DNA from: Acidimicrobiales bacterium
GTDB taxonomy: Bacteria > Actinomycetota > Acidimicrobiia > Acidimicrobiales > UBA8190
Assembly: GCA_035531755.1 (NCBI GenBank)
Contig: DATKSK010000011.1
Location: 1-52,693 of the forward strand
Direction of reading: 5' to 3'
DNA: 52,693 bases
The notes below the pieces were generated by a model. The model saw nothing but the letters and a program-made list of their open reading frames with translations. It did no database searches and was not told the origin of the DNA. The position numbers and the translations under genes are program-made. This document shows positions 26,026 to 34,086 of this stretch, piece after piece (the first letter of the stretch is position 1; every line of letters starts with the position of its first letter).

Positions 26026-26984
26026 GGGAATCGTCGGCCGACATCCACGGTGACGAAATCGCGCGTCCACCCCTGCAGGTAGCGGTCGGCGGGCTGGTTC
26101 TGACCGGCGATCGCCGCCGCCAAGGGCCCCCCCGGAGACGGGGCGACGTCGGCCTGGACCCATTCCGGGTTGATGTCGAGCTCCATGGCCACGGTGGCCC
26201 CGGCCCCGAGGAGGGCGGTGGCCACGTCGAGCGGGAGCGCGTGCATGCTGGCGGCGTAGATCAGGTCGCCGGCGGCGTCCTGGCCCAGGGCACTGCGGGC
26301 CGTCAGGGCGACCTCGTGCAGGGGATCGCCCCACGCGAACGGTGACGAGACCGCCGGGCTCGGCTGCGAGCCGACCACCAGGGGCGGGAGGTTCTGCCGG
26401 ACGCTCGTCACGACTTCGCCCGGGAGCGGCACCGTCTGTCCCCACACGCCGATGTGCGCCGAGCCGTCGGCGTCGATCACGAGGCTGGCCATGCCGGCGA
26501 CGAGCGGTGACAGGACGTGGCCGTCGATCTCCGAGCCTCCGGCGTGGCCCGACACCTTGAACCCGCCGTTGAAGGCAGCGAGCAGCACCGTGCGTTCCGG
26601 CGCCGAGACCTGAGGTTGGGCGTCGGGGCCCAACGGGACACCGGACGTCGGAGGGTCCTGGCTCCCGGCGTGGAGCGCGAATCCGACCTGCCCGGCGCGG
26701 AACCTGATCAGGGTCACCCGGGCGCCGTCGGCGGTGGTCGTGGACTGCTCGTCGATGGCCACCCCGGTCGCCACCGTGCTCACCGGCGTCCACCCGGGCT
26801 CGGCCGGGACGGCGGTCGTCGCCACGGGCCGAAGCAGCGCGGTGTGCGGCGAAGACGCCGTGGGCCGGGGTGCGCTGCCGGGCTCCTGCCGACGAGCCGC
26901 CGGTGTCGCGGCACATGCGGCCAACGCCAGTGCGACGAGGACGGCGGCCGCCTTGCGGGAGTGGGGGTGGGCGTCGCTGGTCAC
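26022..26984 (-). CDS. Phosphodiester glycosidase-like lipoprotein (NAGPA domain)
   Basis: A predicted exported protein of 320 residues. The signal region AAAVLVALALAAC ends in the lipobox LAAC, so it should be lipid-anchored outside the membrane. The body has the NAGPA/DUF2233 features AAFNGGFKVSGHAGGSEIDG, then MASLVIDADGSAHIGVWG and GATVAMELDINPEW, which form the core of N-acetylglucosamine-1-phosphodiester alpha-N-acetylglucosaminidase-like enzymes. These remove a sugar from a phosphodiester, for example in cell-wall or teichoic polymers. The substrate here is unknown. It lies downstream of the MSG-repeat protein on the same strand, with GC-rich repeats between them. Confidence 0.8.
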   Translation of the reverse strand: MTSDAHPHSRKAAAVLVALALAACAATPAARRQEPGSAPRPTASSPHTALLRPVATTAVPAEPGWTPVSTVATGVAIDEQSTTTADGARVTLIRFRAGQVGFALHAGSQDPPTSGVPLGPDAQPQVSAPERTVLLAAFNGGFKVSGHAGGSEIDGHVLSPLVAGMASLVIDADGSAHIGVWGQTVPLPGEVVTSVRQNLPPLVVGSQPSPAVSSPFAWGDPLHEVALTARSALGQDAAGDLIYAASMHALPLDVATALLGAGATVAMELDINPEWVQADVAPSPGGPLAAAIAGQNQPADRYLQGWTRDFVTVDVGRRFP

Positions 26985-27058
26985 CGTCGGGGCAATGGTC
27001 TACTCCCACCCCTTACCGTGGCATGAAGATCCCCGTGGAAGCTCGGCCCGCCCCCGGG

Positions 27059-27126
27059 CCCCGGGCGCAGATCCGGTCACCGCGCCCCGGGCGCAGATCC
27101 GGTCACCGGGCCCCGGGCGCGGACCC
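27059..27126. repeat. Tandem 26-bp GC-rich repeats
   Basis: Two units, 27059-27084 and 27085-27110, share CCCCGGGCGCAGATCCGG followed by TCACCG and differ at one position. A truncated third copy starts at 27111. The array covers the end of the MSG-repeat gene and the leader of the glycosidase-like gene. Confidence 0.8.
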
Positions 27127-27387
27127 GATGCCCGTGCCTGCCACGGCGGGTGTGGTCGCGGCAGTGGCTCGGTGTGACGTGGCCCGATCACTCGAGAGAT
27201 GGGCGGCGACGCCGTCCATGCCGATGACTCCGCCCACGAGCGCGACACCGAGGACGATCGTCGCCATCCGGCTGCGCCGGTGCCCGCTCGTGGCGCTCGT
27301 GCCGCGCATGCCGCTCATGCCGCTCATGCCACTCATGCCACTCATGCCGCTCATGCCGCTCATGCCGCTCATGCCGCTCATGCTCAT
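27103..27387 (-). CDS. Small membrane protein with N-terminal MSG tripeptide array
   Basis: A 94-residue protein that I do not recognise. After MS it has eight consecutive MSG tripeptides and one MRG (about residues 3-29). A basic stretch (GHRRSR) and one hydrophobic helix MATIVLGVALVGGVIG follow, with a polar, threonine/alanine-rich tail. GAGG lies 9 nt before the ATG, which supports real translation. The repeat consists of 9-bp DNA units, so gains or losses keep the frame. Methionine-rich N-termini can bind Cu(I) or Ag(I) in exported proteins, but orientation and function are unknown here. The tail runs into a GC-rich tandem repeat. Confidence 0.55.
   Translation of the reverse strand: MSMSGMSGMSGMSGMSGMSGMSGMSGMRGTSATSGHRRSRMATIVLGVALVGGVIGMDGVAAHLSSDRATSHRATAATTPAVAGTGIGSAPGAR
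27310..27381 (-). repeat. Nine-base tandem repeat encoding (MSG)8
   Basis: Eight units of ATGAGCGGC or ATGAGTGGC run in tandem on the minus strand inside the small membrane protein gene. Differences between units are silent third-base changes, so the tripeptide appears selected and not just recently amplified. Confidence 0.85.
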
Positions 27388-27468
27388 ACCCTGATCCTCG
27401 ACCGCCGACCTGTGGCCGACGTCGGCACGGGCTGGGAGCCGGCTATGAATGCCGGCGGCCGTGTTCGG

Positions 27469-28152
27469 TCAGTCCGACATGCCGCTGAAGTAGTGCGACG
27501 GACGCGACTCCCAGTGGTCGAGGTGCAGCTCGCCCGGTGACGCCGCCCGCCCGACGAGCCAGGCCAGGAGCCGGCTGCGCTCGCCCGGCGCAGCCAGGCG
27601 ATCGGGGACGGTGGCGAGCGCCCGGAAGAGCTCCCGGCGGACGTAGCCGTCGGGCCAGTCATCGACCTCGTAGCCGAGGCCCAGGTCGACGTGATGGATC
27701 TCGACCTCGCGCCAGCGGGAGTACGGGAGCGACCGGCACGGCCACGGGCGGCCCCTCGCCAGCCCGTGGCCGTCCCAGGCCTCGGGCGTCATCGCCGCCC
27801 AGGCCGACTCGAGCGCGGCCGTGGAGCGCCGCACGTCGTCGAGCAGCTCGCCGGCACCGCGATCCGCACCGGCGGCGATGGCCGCCACCCGCTCCTCGCG
27901 CCCCCCGGCGTACTGCTCCACGGTGTCGCCGGCGAGGGCGGCGCCGAGCATGCGGGTGTGGGAGTCGGCGTTGCGGGCGAGGTGGGTGGCGACGTGCCCG
28001 ATCGTCCAGCCCTCCAGCCGGCTCGGGCGGCGTGCCAGTTCCTCGTCGAGCCCCGCCAACGTCGCGAGCAGCCGGCCGTGCGAGGCGCGGCAGCCGGTGA
28101 CGGTGAACGCCAGCTCGTCGTCGGGGCGCGCCGGGCCCTCGGCCACCGTCAA
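27469..28152 (-). CDS. Maleylpyruvate isomerase-family mycothiol-dependent protein (DinB-like, TIGR03083)
   Basis: A cytoplasmic helical-bundle protein of 227 residues. The N-terminal DinB-like domain has LARRPSRLEGWTIGHVATHL, with the characteristic W..G..V.HL segment and a metal-ligand histidine. A second conserved histidine pair is in REVEIHHVDLGLGY, again typical. The C-terminal part (LLAWLVGRA) matches the MDMPI C-terminal extension. Family members use mycothiol, a thiol restricted to actinobacteria, in isomerisation or detoxification reactions; the substrate is unknown. The start is TTG at 28152 or GTG at 28146. It lies 34 bp downstream of valS on the same strand, so the two may be co-transcribed. 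Confidence 0.88.
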   Translation of the reverse strand: MTVAEGPARPDDELAFTVTGCRASHGRLLATLAGLDEELARRPSRLEGWTIGHVATHLARNADSHTRMLGAALAGDTVEQYAGGREERVAAIAAGADRGAGELLDDVRRSTAALESAWAAMTPEAWDGHGLARGRPWPCRSLPYSRWREVEIHHVDLGLGYEVDDWPDGYVRRELFRALATVPDRLAAPGERSRLLAWLVGRAASPGELHLDHWESRPSHYFSGMSD

Positions 28153-28186
28153 CCAGCCTCGGCCACGGTCAGCCGGTCGGCCACGG

Positions 28187-30802
28187 TCAGCCGGCCTCGT
28201 CGACCGCCAGCTCGACGACGACCTCGGGCGGTCCCGGGCGAGTCGCCAGCTCCAGGACCCCGCCCGCCTCGCGCAGGTCGCCCTCCGCCTCGGCCAGCAG
28301 GGCCAGGCGCTCGGGGTCGTCGACCACCACGAGCCGCGCCACCGTCGCCCGCATCGACGTCTTGGCCGCCGTCTTCGCCCGGCGGACCTCCCCGAGGACG
28401 TAGGCCGCCATGTCGAGCACGGCGGCGTCGCCCTGCCGGGTCGCCGCCGGGAGCTCGGCCGTGTCGGGCCAGGGGGAGCGATGCACCGAGCCCGCGTGCC
28501 ACCACGACCACACTTCCTCGGTGACGAAGGGGAGGAACGGCGCCAGCAGCCGCAGCTGCACCGACAGGGCGGTCGCCAGGGCGGCGCGCGCCGAGGCAGG
28601 GCCCGCCGCGGTCGAATCCTCGTAGGCGCGCGCCTTCACCAGCTCGAGGTAGTCGTCGCAGAACGACCAGAAGAACGCCTCGGTCCGTTCGAGGGCCCGC
28701 GCATAGTCGTAGGCGTCGAACGCGGCGGTGGCCTCGGCGAGCACGTCGCCCAGCCGCCGGAGCATGGCGAGGTCGAGGGGCGCGCTCACGGCCTCGGCGC
28801 CCGACGCCCCCTGCTCGCCGAGCCGCGACAGCGCGAAGCGCGAAGCGTTCAGGACCTTGATGGCGAGGCGCCGCCCCACCTTCATCTGGCCCTCGTCCAC
28901 CGCCGTGTCGACACCCGGCCGGCCGCTCGCCGCCCAGTACCGCACCCCGTCGGCGCCGTGGGCCTCCAGCAGCGGCAACGGGGTGACGACGTTGCCGCGC
29001 GACTTCGACATCTTCTTGCGCTCGGGGTCGAGGACCCAGCCCGAGATGGCGGTGTCGGTCCACGGCAGGCAGCCGTGCTCGAGCTCGGCGCGCACGATGG
29101 TCGAGAACAGCCACGTCCGGATGATCTCGTGGGCCTGTGGCCGCAGGTCCATGGGGAAGACGCGGCCGAACAGGTCGGGGTCGTCTTCCCAGCGCCCGGC
29201 GATCTGGGGGGTGAGCGACGACGTGGCCCAGGTGTCCATGACGTCGGGGTCGCCGGCGAAGCCGCCGGGAACGCCCCGCATCTCCTCGGTGTACCCCGTG
29301 GGGGCGTCGCTGGAGGGGTCCACGGGCAGGCGGTCCTCCTCGGCGACGATCGGGTGGTCGTAGTCGGCGGCGCCGTCGTCGCCCACCGGGTACCAGACGG
29401 GGAAGGGCACGCCGAAGAAGCGCTGCCGGCTGATGTTCCAGTCGCCGTTGAGGCCCTCCACCCATGCCTCGTAGCGGTGGACCATGTGCGGCGGGTGCCA
29501 GCGCAGCTCGCGCCCCCTCGCCAGCAAGCGGTCGCGCAGCACCAGGGTCCGGACGTACCACTGGCGGCTCGAAACGATCTCGAGCGGTCGTTCCCCGCGC
29601 TCGTAGAACTTCACGGGATGGGTGATCGTCTTCGGCTCGCCGACGAGCGCACCCGCCTCGGCCAGGAGCTCCACGACCCGCGCCCGGGCCTGGGCGGCGG
29701 TGCGCCCGACGAGCTCGTCGTAGGCGGCCGCAGCCGCGGCCGGGTCCTCCGATGCCCAGCCCTCTTCGCCCCACGGCACCGGGCGCAGGCGCCCGTCGCG
29801 CCCCACCACCGTGCGGGTCGGCAGCGACAGCTCGCGCCACCAGGTGACGTCGGTCGAGTCGCCGAAGGTGCAGATCATGGCGACGCCCGAACCCTTGTCG
29901 GGGTCGGCCAGCTCGTGGGCGAGGACCGGGACGCGCACGGCGAACAACGGGGTCACCACCTCGTGGCCGAAGAGGGGGCGGTAGCGGTCGTCGTCGGGGT
30001 GGGCGACCAGGGCCACGCAGGCGGGCAGCAGCTCGGGGCGGGTGGTCTCGATCTCCACCGCGCCGTCCGCCCCACCGCGTGCGAAGCGCACGCGGTGGTA
30101 GGCCCCGGGCAGGTCGCGGTCCTCCATCTCGGCCTGCGACACCGCCGTCTGGAAGTCCACGTCCCACTGGGTGGGGGCCTCGGACGAGTACGCGTGGCCC
30201 CCCCGCAGCATCCGGAGGAAGGCGCGCTGGGAGACACGCCGCGCCGTGGTGTCGATGGTGGCGTAGGTCTGGCTCCAGTCGACCGACAGGCCCAGGGTCC
30301 GCCACAAGTGCTCGAAGGCCTTTTCGTCCTCGGCCACCAGCTGGTCGCACAACTCGATGAAGTTGGGCCGCGAGATGGCCACGGGGTGGCGGCCCGGCGT
30401 CTCCGGGGGCTCGAAGTCGGGGTCGTGGCGCAGGCTCGGGTCGCAGCGCACGCCGTAGTAGTTCTGCACCCGACGCTCGGTGGGCAGGCCGTTGTCGTCC
30501 CAGCCCATGGGGTAGAAGACCTCGGCACCGCGCATGCGCCGGTACCGGGCCACGGCGTCGGTGTGGGTGTACGAGAAGACGTGGCCGATGTGCAGCGACC
30601 CCGACACCGTGGGGGGCGGTGTGTCGACGGCGAAGACGCGGGCGCGGGGCGCGAACCGGTCGAAGCGGTAGGTCCCGGCCTCCTCCCAGCGGGCCGACCA
30701 CTTGGCCTCGAGGCCTTCGAGCGAGGGCCGGTCGGGCACGACCGGCGGCCGCGACGGCTCGAGGTCGGGCGGGTGCACGGTGGTCGTCCCGGTGGCGTCC
30801 AC
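28187..30802 (-). CDS. valS: Valine--tRNA ligase
   Basis: A cytoplasmic class I aminoacyl-tRNA synthetase of about 871 residues that charges tRNA-Val. It shows PPPTVSGSLHIGHVFSYTHT with the HIGH motif, WDDNGLPTERRVQNYYGV typical of ValS, a large CP1 editing domain, and KKMSKSRGNVVTP (KMSKS). It lacks the long C-terminal coiled-coil arm of E. coli ValS and ends soon after the anticodon-binding domain, like the type 2 ValS found in some actinobacteria and archaea. GTG at 30802 or 30778 are the possible starts. A TACGGT hexamer 9 nt before 30802 and the absence of a ribosome site suggest a leaderless mRNA. It is divergent from cysS. Confidence 0.93.
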   Translation of the reverse strand: MDATGTTTVHPPDLEPSRPPVVPDRPSLEGLEAKWSARWEEAGTYRFDRFAPRARVFAVDTPPPTVSGSLHIGHVFSYTHTDAVARYRRMRGAEVFYPMGWDDNGLPTERRVQNYYGVRCDPSLRHDPDFEPPETPGRHPVAISRPNFIELCDQLVAEDEKAFEHLWRTLGLSVDWSQTYATIDTTARRVSQRAFLRMLRGGHAYSSEAPTQWDVDFQTAVSQAEMEDRDLPGAYHRVRFARGGADGAVEIETTRPELLPACVALVAHPDDDRYRPLFGHEVVTPLFAVRVPVLAHELADPDKGSGVAMICTFGDSTDVTWWRELSLPTRTVVGRDGRLRPVPWGEEGWASEDPAAAAAAYDELVGRTAAQARARVVELLAEAGALVGEPKTITHPVKFYERGERPLEIVSSRQWYVRTLVLRDRLLARGRELRWHPPHMVHRYEAWVEGLNGDWNISRQRFFGVPFPVWYPVGDDGAADYDHPIVAEEDRLPVDPSSDAPTGYTEEMRGVPGGFAGDPDVMDTWATSSLTPQIAGRWEDDPDLFGRVFPMDLRPQAHEIIRTWLFSTIVRAELEHGCLPWTDTAISGWVLDPERKKMSKSRGNVVTPLPLLEAHGADGVRYWAASGRPGVDTAVDEGQMKVGRRLAIKVLNASRFALSRLGEQGASGAEAVSAPLDLAMLRRLGDVLAEATAAFDAYDYARALERTEAFFWSFCDDYLELVKARAYEDSTAAGPASARAALATALSVQLRLLAPFLPFVTEEVWSWWHAGSVHRSPWPDTAELPAATRQGDAAVLDMAAYVLGEVRRAKTAAKTSMRATVARLVVVDDPERLALLAEAEGDLREAGGVLELATRPGPPEVVVELAVDEAG

Positions 30803-30823
30803 GGTCCGGTTACCGTACTCCGA
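30803..30823. promoter_or_regulatory. Shared divergent promoter of valS and cysS
   Basis: Only 21 bp separate the two GTG starts. TACCGT (30811-30816) lies 7 nt before the cysS GTG on the plus strand. On the minus strand TACGGT (30817-30812) lies 9 nt before the valS GTG. The two -10 hexamers overlap as one near-palindrome (TACCGTA), so the two transcripts would be leaderless and initiation at one may exclude the other. The sequence is visible; the promoter function is inferred. Confidence 0.5.
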
Positions 30824-32224
30824 GTGTTGCGGCTCCACGACACGGCGACGGGCACGGTACGGCCGGTCGAGCTGCGCGACCCGGGCCGGGTCTCCATGTA
30901 CGTCTGCGGGCCCACCGTCTACGACGTGCCGCACCTCGGCCACGGCCGGTTCGCCCTCGTGTTCGACGTCCTGCGCCGCTACCTGGAGTTCACGGGCCTC
31001 GAGGTCCGCTACGTGTCGAACATCACCGACATCGACGACCACATCATCACGCGGGCCTCCGAGGAGCACCGCAGCGAGTCCGAGGTGTCGTCGCAGTACG
31101 AGGCGGTGTGGTGGGACGCCATGGACGCCTTGGGGGTGCGCCGGCCGACGGCCACCCCCCACGCCACGGAGTACGTGGCCGGGATGGTGGCGCTGGTGGG
31201 CGCCCTGGTCGACCGGGGCGTCGCCTACGAGACCTCCGACGGCGTCTACCTGGCGGTGGACAGGATCGACGGCTACGGGCTCCTGGCGCGCCAGAGCCTC
31301 GACTCCCTGCGCTCGGGGGCGCGTGTCGAGCCGGGCGAGGAGAAGCGCTCCCCGCTCGACTTCGTGCTCTGGAAGAAGGCGAAGCCCGGTGAGCCGACGT
31401 GGCCCTCGCCCTGGGGACCGGGCCGCCCGGGGTGGCACACCGAATGCGTCGTGATGTCCCTCGACCTGCTGGGGGAGGGCTTCGACCTGCACGGGGGCGG
31501 CATCGACCTCGCCTTCCCCCACCACGAGAACGAGCGTGCCCAGGCCGTCGGGCTCGACCGCCCCTTCGCCCGCCACTGGGTCCACAACGGATGGGTCATG
31601 GTCGGTGGCGAGAAGATGTCGAAGTCGCTCGGCAACTACACGTCGCTGACGGACCTGCTCGCCCGGGCCGACGCCCGCGCCTATCGCCTGCTCGTGCTGC
31701 GGGCCCACTACCGCTCGCCGATCGAGGTCACGCCGTCCACCGTCGAGCAGGCCGAGAGCGGTCTCGCCCGGCTCGATGACCTGGCGCGGCGCTTCGCACT
31801 GGCTCCGGCGCTGGCGGAGGTGACCGCCGCCGGCGCCGTCGCCGCCGGCGCCGACGCCGACGCGGTGGCGTCGTTCGGGCGCCACATGGACGACGACCTC
31901 GACACGCCCGGCGCCCTGGCCGAGGTCTTCGAGCTCGCCCGCCGGGCCCACTCCGCCGCCGACGCCGGCGACGAGGACGACAGCCGGCGCGCCGCGGTCA
32001 CGGTGGCGGTGCTGTGCGGCGCGCTCGGGCTGCGGCTCACCGACGCCTCGGCCGACGCCGACGCCGACGCCGACACCATGGCCAGGGCGGCCCGGCGCGA
32101 CGAGGCCAGGGCGGCCCGGGACTGGGCCCGGGCCGACGCCATCCGCGACGAGCTGTGGGCCGAGGGCTGGACGGTGGAGGACACGCCCGCCGGCACCCGC
32201 CTGCACCGCCGACCGGGGATGTAG
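30824..32224 (+). CDS. cysS: Cysteine--tRNA ligase (or MshC-like paralogue)
   Basis: A class I synthetase of 466 residues. YVCGPTVYD carries the first zinc cysteine (C28), followed by HLGHGR (HIGH equivalent, from residue 37), [20 protein letters not shown] and HHENERAQ as further zinc ligands, and [10 protein letters not shown] (K264 begins KMSKS). A C-terminal DALR-like domain and a short tail are present. That full length, including the C-terminal RNA-binding part, favours CysS over the shorter mycothiol ligase MshC. An Ala/Asp-rich stretch ([15 protein letters not shown]) interrupts the C-terminal domain and is probably a flexible insertion. GTG at 30824 is used; TTG at 30827 is next to it. 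Confidence 0.92.
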   Translation: MLRLHDTATGTVRPVELRDPGRVSMYVCGPTVYDVPHLGHGRFALVFDVLRRYLEFTGLEVRYVSNITDIDDHIITRASEEHRSESEVSSQYEAVWWDAMDALGVRRPTATPHATEYVAGMVALVGALVDRGVAYETSDGVYLAVDRIDGYGLLARQSLDSLRSGARVEPGEEKRSPLDFVLWKKAKPGEPTWPSPWGPGRPGWHTECVVMSLDLLGEGFDLHGGGIDLAFPHHENERAQAVGLDRPFARHWVHNGWVMVGGEKMSKSLGNYTSLTDLLARADARAYRLLVLRAHYRSPIEVTPSTVEQAESGLARLDDLARRFALAPALAEVTAAGAVAAGADADAVASFGRHMDDDLDTPGALAEVFELARRAHSAADAGDEDDSRRAAVTVAVLCGALGLRLTDASADADADADTMARAARRDEARAARDWARADAIRDELWAEGWTVEDTPAGTRLHRRPGM

Positions 32225-32267
32225 CCCTCGGTCCCCGGCTCCCCACCCCGGGCGGAACCGCGGGCCG

Positions 32268-32293
32268 CGGCGGCGCCGCTGCTACGTTTTTTT
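32268..32293 (+). terminator. Possible intrinsic terminator after cysS
   Basis: A GC stem (GCGGCGCCGC, 32270-32279) is followed after 7 nt by seven Ts (32287-32293), the only T-run in this GC-rich neighbourhood. It lies 45 bp after the cysS stop and before the cold-shock gene. The stem-to-T spacing is longer than ideal. Confidence 0.4.
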
Positions 32294-32328
32294 CGCAGGG
32301 GGTGCAGCGGACCAGAGGGGAGAACAAC

Positions 32329-32535
32329 GTGCCGGCGGGAACGGTCAAGTGGTTCAACTCGGAGAAGGGGTACGGCTTCATCGCACAGACGGACGGCGAG
32401 GACGTCTTCGTCCACCACTCCGCCATCCAGATGAACGGCTACCGCAGCCTCGAGGAGGGGCAGTCGGTGGAGTTCGAGTTGAAGGAGGGCCCGAAGGGCC
32501 TCCAGGCCGTCGAGGTGCGGCCCGTCACCGCCTGA
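32329..32535 (+). CDS. Cold-shock protein (CspA family)
   Basis: A 68-residue single-stranded nucleic-acid-binding protein with one OB fold. [17 protein letters not shown] contains RNP1 (KGYGFI), and DVFVHHSAI contains RNP2 (VFVHH). The length is that of a stand-alone Csp, which melts mRNA structure during cold or stationary phase. GTG at 32329 follows a strong AGAGGGGAG ribosome site. The 5' leader starts after a T-run that may be the cysS terminator. It is monocistronic as far as I can see. Confidence 0.93.
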   Translation: MPAGTVKWFNSEKGYGFIAQTDGEDVFVHHSAIQMNGYRSLEEGQSVEFELKEGPKGLQAVEVRPVTA

Positions 32536-32651
32536 CGCTTCCGCTCCACCGTTCCCCGCACAGCCCTCGCGCTGTCCGTTCCCGACCTCCCCGGTCGGCG
32601 GCCGGGCGCGCCTGACTTGACGCCGCGGAGGCCCTGCCCTCTGCTTTGACC

Positions 32652-33899
32652 ATGTCCGACGCCCCGGTGCCAGGGCGTGGCGCACGGGCCGGACCCCTGG
32701 CGTCGGTCGGGCACGGCCTGCCCGCCGGCTTCGGCGTCCTGTGGACCACGGTGGCCGTCGACCTGCTCGGCTTCGGGATCGTCGTCCCCCTCCTGCCCCT
32801 GTACGCACGGCATCTGGGGGCGGGCCCGGCGTCGATCGGCCTCCTCCTGGCGGCCTTCTCGGCCGCGCAGTTCCTGTGCGCGCCCCTGCTCGGACGGTTG
32901 TCGGACCGCGTCGGGCGCAAGCCCGTCCTCGTCGTGTCGCTCGTCGGCACGGCGGCCGGCAGCCTCCTGACCGGCCTCGCCGGCTCGCTGTGGCTGCTGT
33001 TCGTGGCACGCGTGCTCGACGGCGCCTCGGGGGGCAGCGTGGCCGTGGCGCAGGCATCGGCCACCGACCTCGTGGGCCCGACCGAGCGGACTCGGGTGTT
33101 CGGCCTGCTCGGCGCGGCGTACGGGGTCGGCTTCGTGATCGGCCCCGCCATCGGCGGCCTGGCCGCCCTGGGCGGGACCCGCCTGCCGTTCTTCGTGGCC
33201 GCCGGGATCGCCGGGCTCAACGCCGCCGTGGCCCTCCGGCGGCTCCCCGAGACCCGGCCGGCCGCGGCCCGCGCCGCCCCGGCCGGCGCCGCCCCGGCCG
33301 GCGCCGCCGGCCGCCCGGGCCGCGGGATCGTCGCGGCCCTGCGGGCCATCGCCGTGCCGGCGGGCGTGACCGTGCTCCTCGTCGGCGCCTTCAGCGCTTT
33401 CGAGGTGACCTTCCCCCTCTTCGGCCAGCGCCGGCTCGGTTTCGGCCTGGCCGGCATCGGGGCGGTGTTCGCCATGGTCGGCGTGGTGGCCGCGATCGTG
33501 CAGGGGGGGGTGGTGCGCCCGCTGGCGGCGCGCATCGGGGACGCCGGCTGCCTGCGCGCCGGGCTCGTGGCCGAGGGGCTCGGGCTGGCGTCGCTGGCCG
33601 TCGTCCACACCCGGCCCGAGCTGGTGGTGCCGCTGGCCCTCGTCACCGCCGGGCAGGGGCTGTGCACGCCCGCCCTGAACGCCCTGGTGGTGGCCCGGGT
33701 GGGCGACGCCGACCGGGGCTCGGCGCTCGGCGCCCAGCAAGGGTGCTCGGCTCTGGCCCGCGTGCTCGGCCCCACCTTGGGCGGGCTCGCCTACGGCCTG
33801 CTGGGGACGGGCGCCGCCTTCGTCGGCGGGGCGGCCGTCGTGGCCGCCGCCCTGGCGTTGTCCCTGGTCAGGCGGAGGGCGATGGCGCCGATCGCCTAA
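32652..33899 (+). CDS. MFS transporter, DHA1/TetA-like 12-helix exporter
   Basis: A 415-residue inner-membrane antiporter. Helix 1 (TTVAVDLLGFGIVVPLLPLY) has the D...GFGI..P.LP pattern of TetA/Bmr-type exporters. Motif A is GRLSDRVGRKPVL, and motif C lies in GAAYGVGFVIGPAIGG. A central Ala/Pro/Gly-rich loop (PAAARAAPAGAAPAGAAGRP) of repeated units joins the two six-helix bundles. ATG at 32652 is used; the ribosome site is weak, with GGAGG 20 nt away. Substrate unknown. It stands alone between the cold-shock gene and the acyl-CoA dehydrogenase. Confidence 0.88.
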   Translation: MSDAPVPGRGARAGPLASVGHGLPAGFGVLWTTVAVDLLGFGIVVPLLPLYARHLGAGPASIGLLLAAFSAAQFLCAPLLGRLSDRVGRKPVLVVSLVGTAAGSLLTGLAGSLWLLFVARVLDGASGGSVAVAQASATDLVGPTERTRVFGLLGAAYGVGFVIGPAIGGLAALGGTRLPFFVAAGIAGLNAAVALRRLPETRPAAARAAPAGAAPAGAAGRPGRGIVAALRAIAVPAGVTVLLVGAFSAFEVTFPLFGQRRLGFGLAGIGAVFAMVGVVAAIVQGGVVRPLAARIGDAGCLRAGLVAEGLGLASLAVVHTRPELVVPLALVTAGQGLCTPALNALVVARVGDADRGSALGAQQGCSALARVLGPTLGGLAYGLLGTGAAFVGGAAVVAAALALSLVRRRAMAPIA

Positions 33900-33904
33900 T
33901 TGGC

Positions 33905-33939
33905 TGTCGAATCGGCCCGGATCGGTTGTCGAATCGGCC
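33905..33939. repeat. 13-bp direct repeat upstream of the acyl-CoA dehydrogenase
   Basis: TGTCGAATCGGCC occurs at 33905-33917 and 33927-33939, two helical turns apart (period 22 bp), just upstream of the promoter palindrome. Such phasing fits an activator or repressor bound on one face of the DNA. Confidence 0.6.
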
Positions 33940-33947
33940 GGCCATAG

Positions 33948-33963
33948 GTTACCGTTGAGTAAC
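33948..33963. promoter_or_regulatory. GTTAC-N6-GTAAC operator at the acyl-CoA dehydrogenase promoter
   Basis: GTTACCGTTGAGTAAC is a perfect 5-bp inverted repeat with a 6-bp spacer. TAGGTT (33945-33950) overlaps it and could be the -10. TetR-family regulators of fatty-acid genes in actinobacteria bind sites of this size and symmetry, and a TetR gene lies 3 kb downstream. The regulator's identity is inference. Confidence 0.5.
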
Positions 33964-34086
33964 AACGGGGGACGGGGAGCGGCGGCCCGCACGCAGCGCG
34001 GGGGCTCGGTGCCGCCGCCCGCCACCCACGGGCAATGCCGACCGGGACCCTGGGGCCCGGATCCGGACCTCGACCAAGGGGAGGAC

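Noticed and set aside
27199-27540. Plus-strand frame with an (AAH)n repeat over the MSG array
   Set aside because: No ribosome site and no membrane or other features; the minus-strand MSG frame has GAGG and a proper helix.
30619-31454. Alternative plus-strand frames over the cysS start
   Set aside because: These are shifted readings of cysS; the frame used here contains all synthetase motifs.
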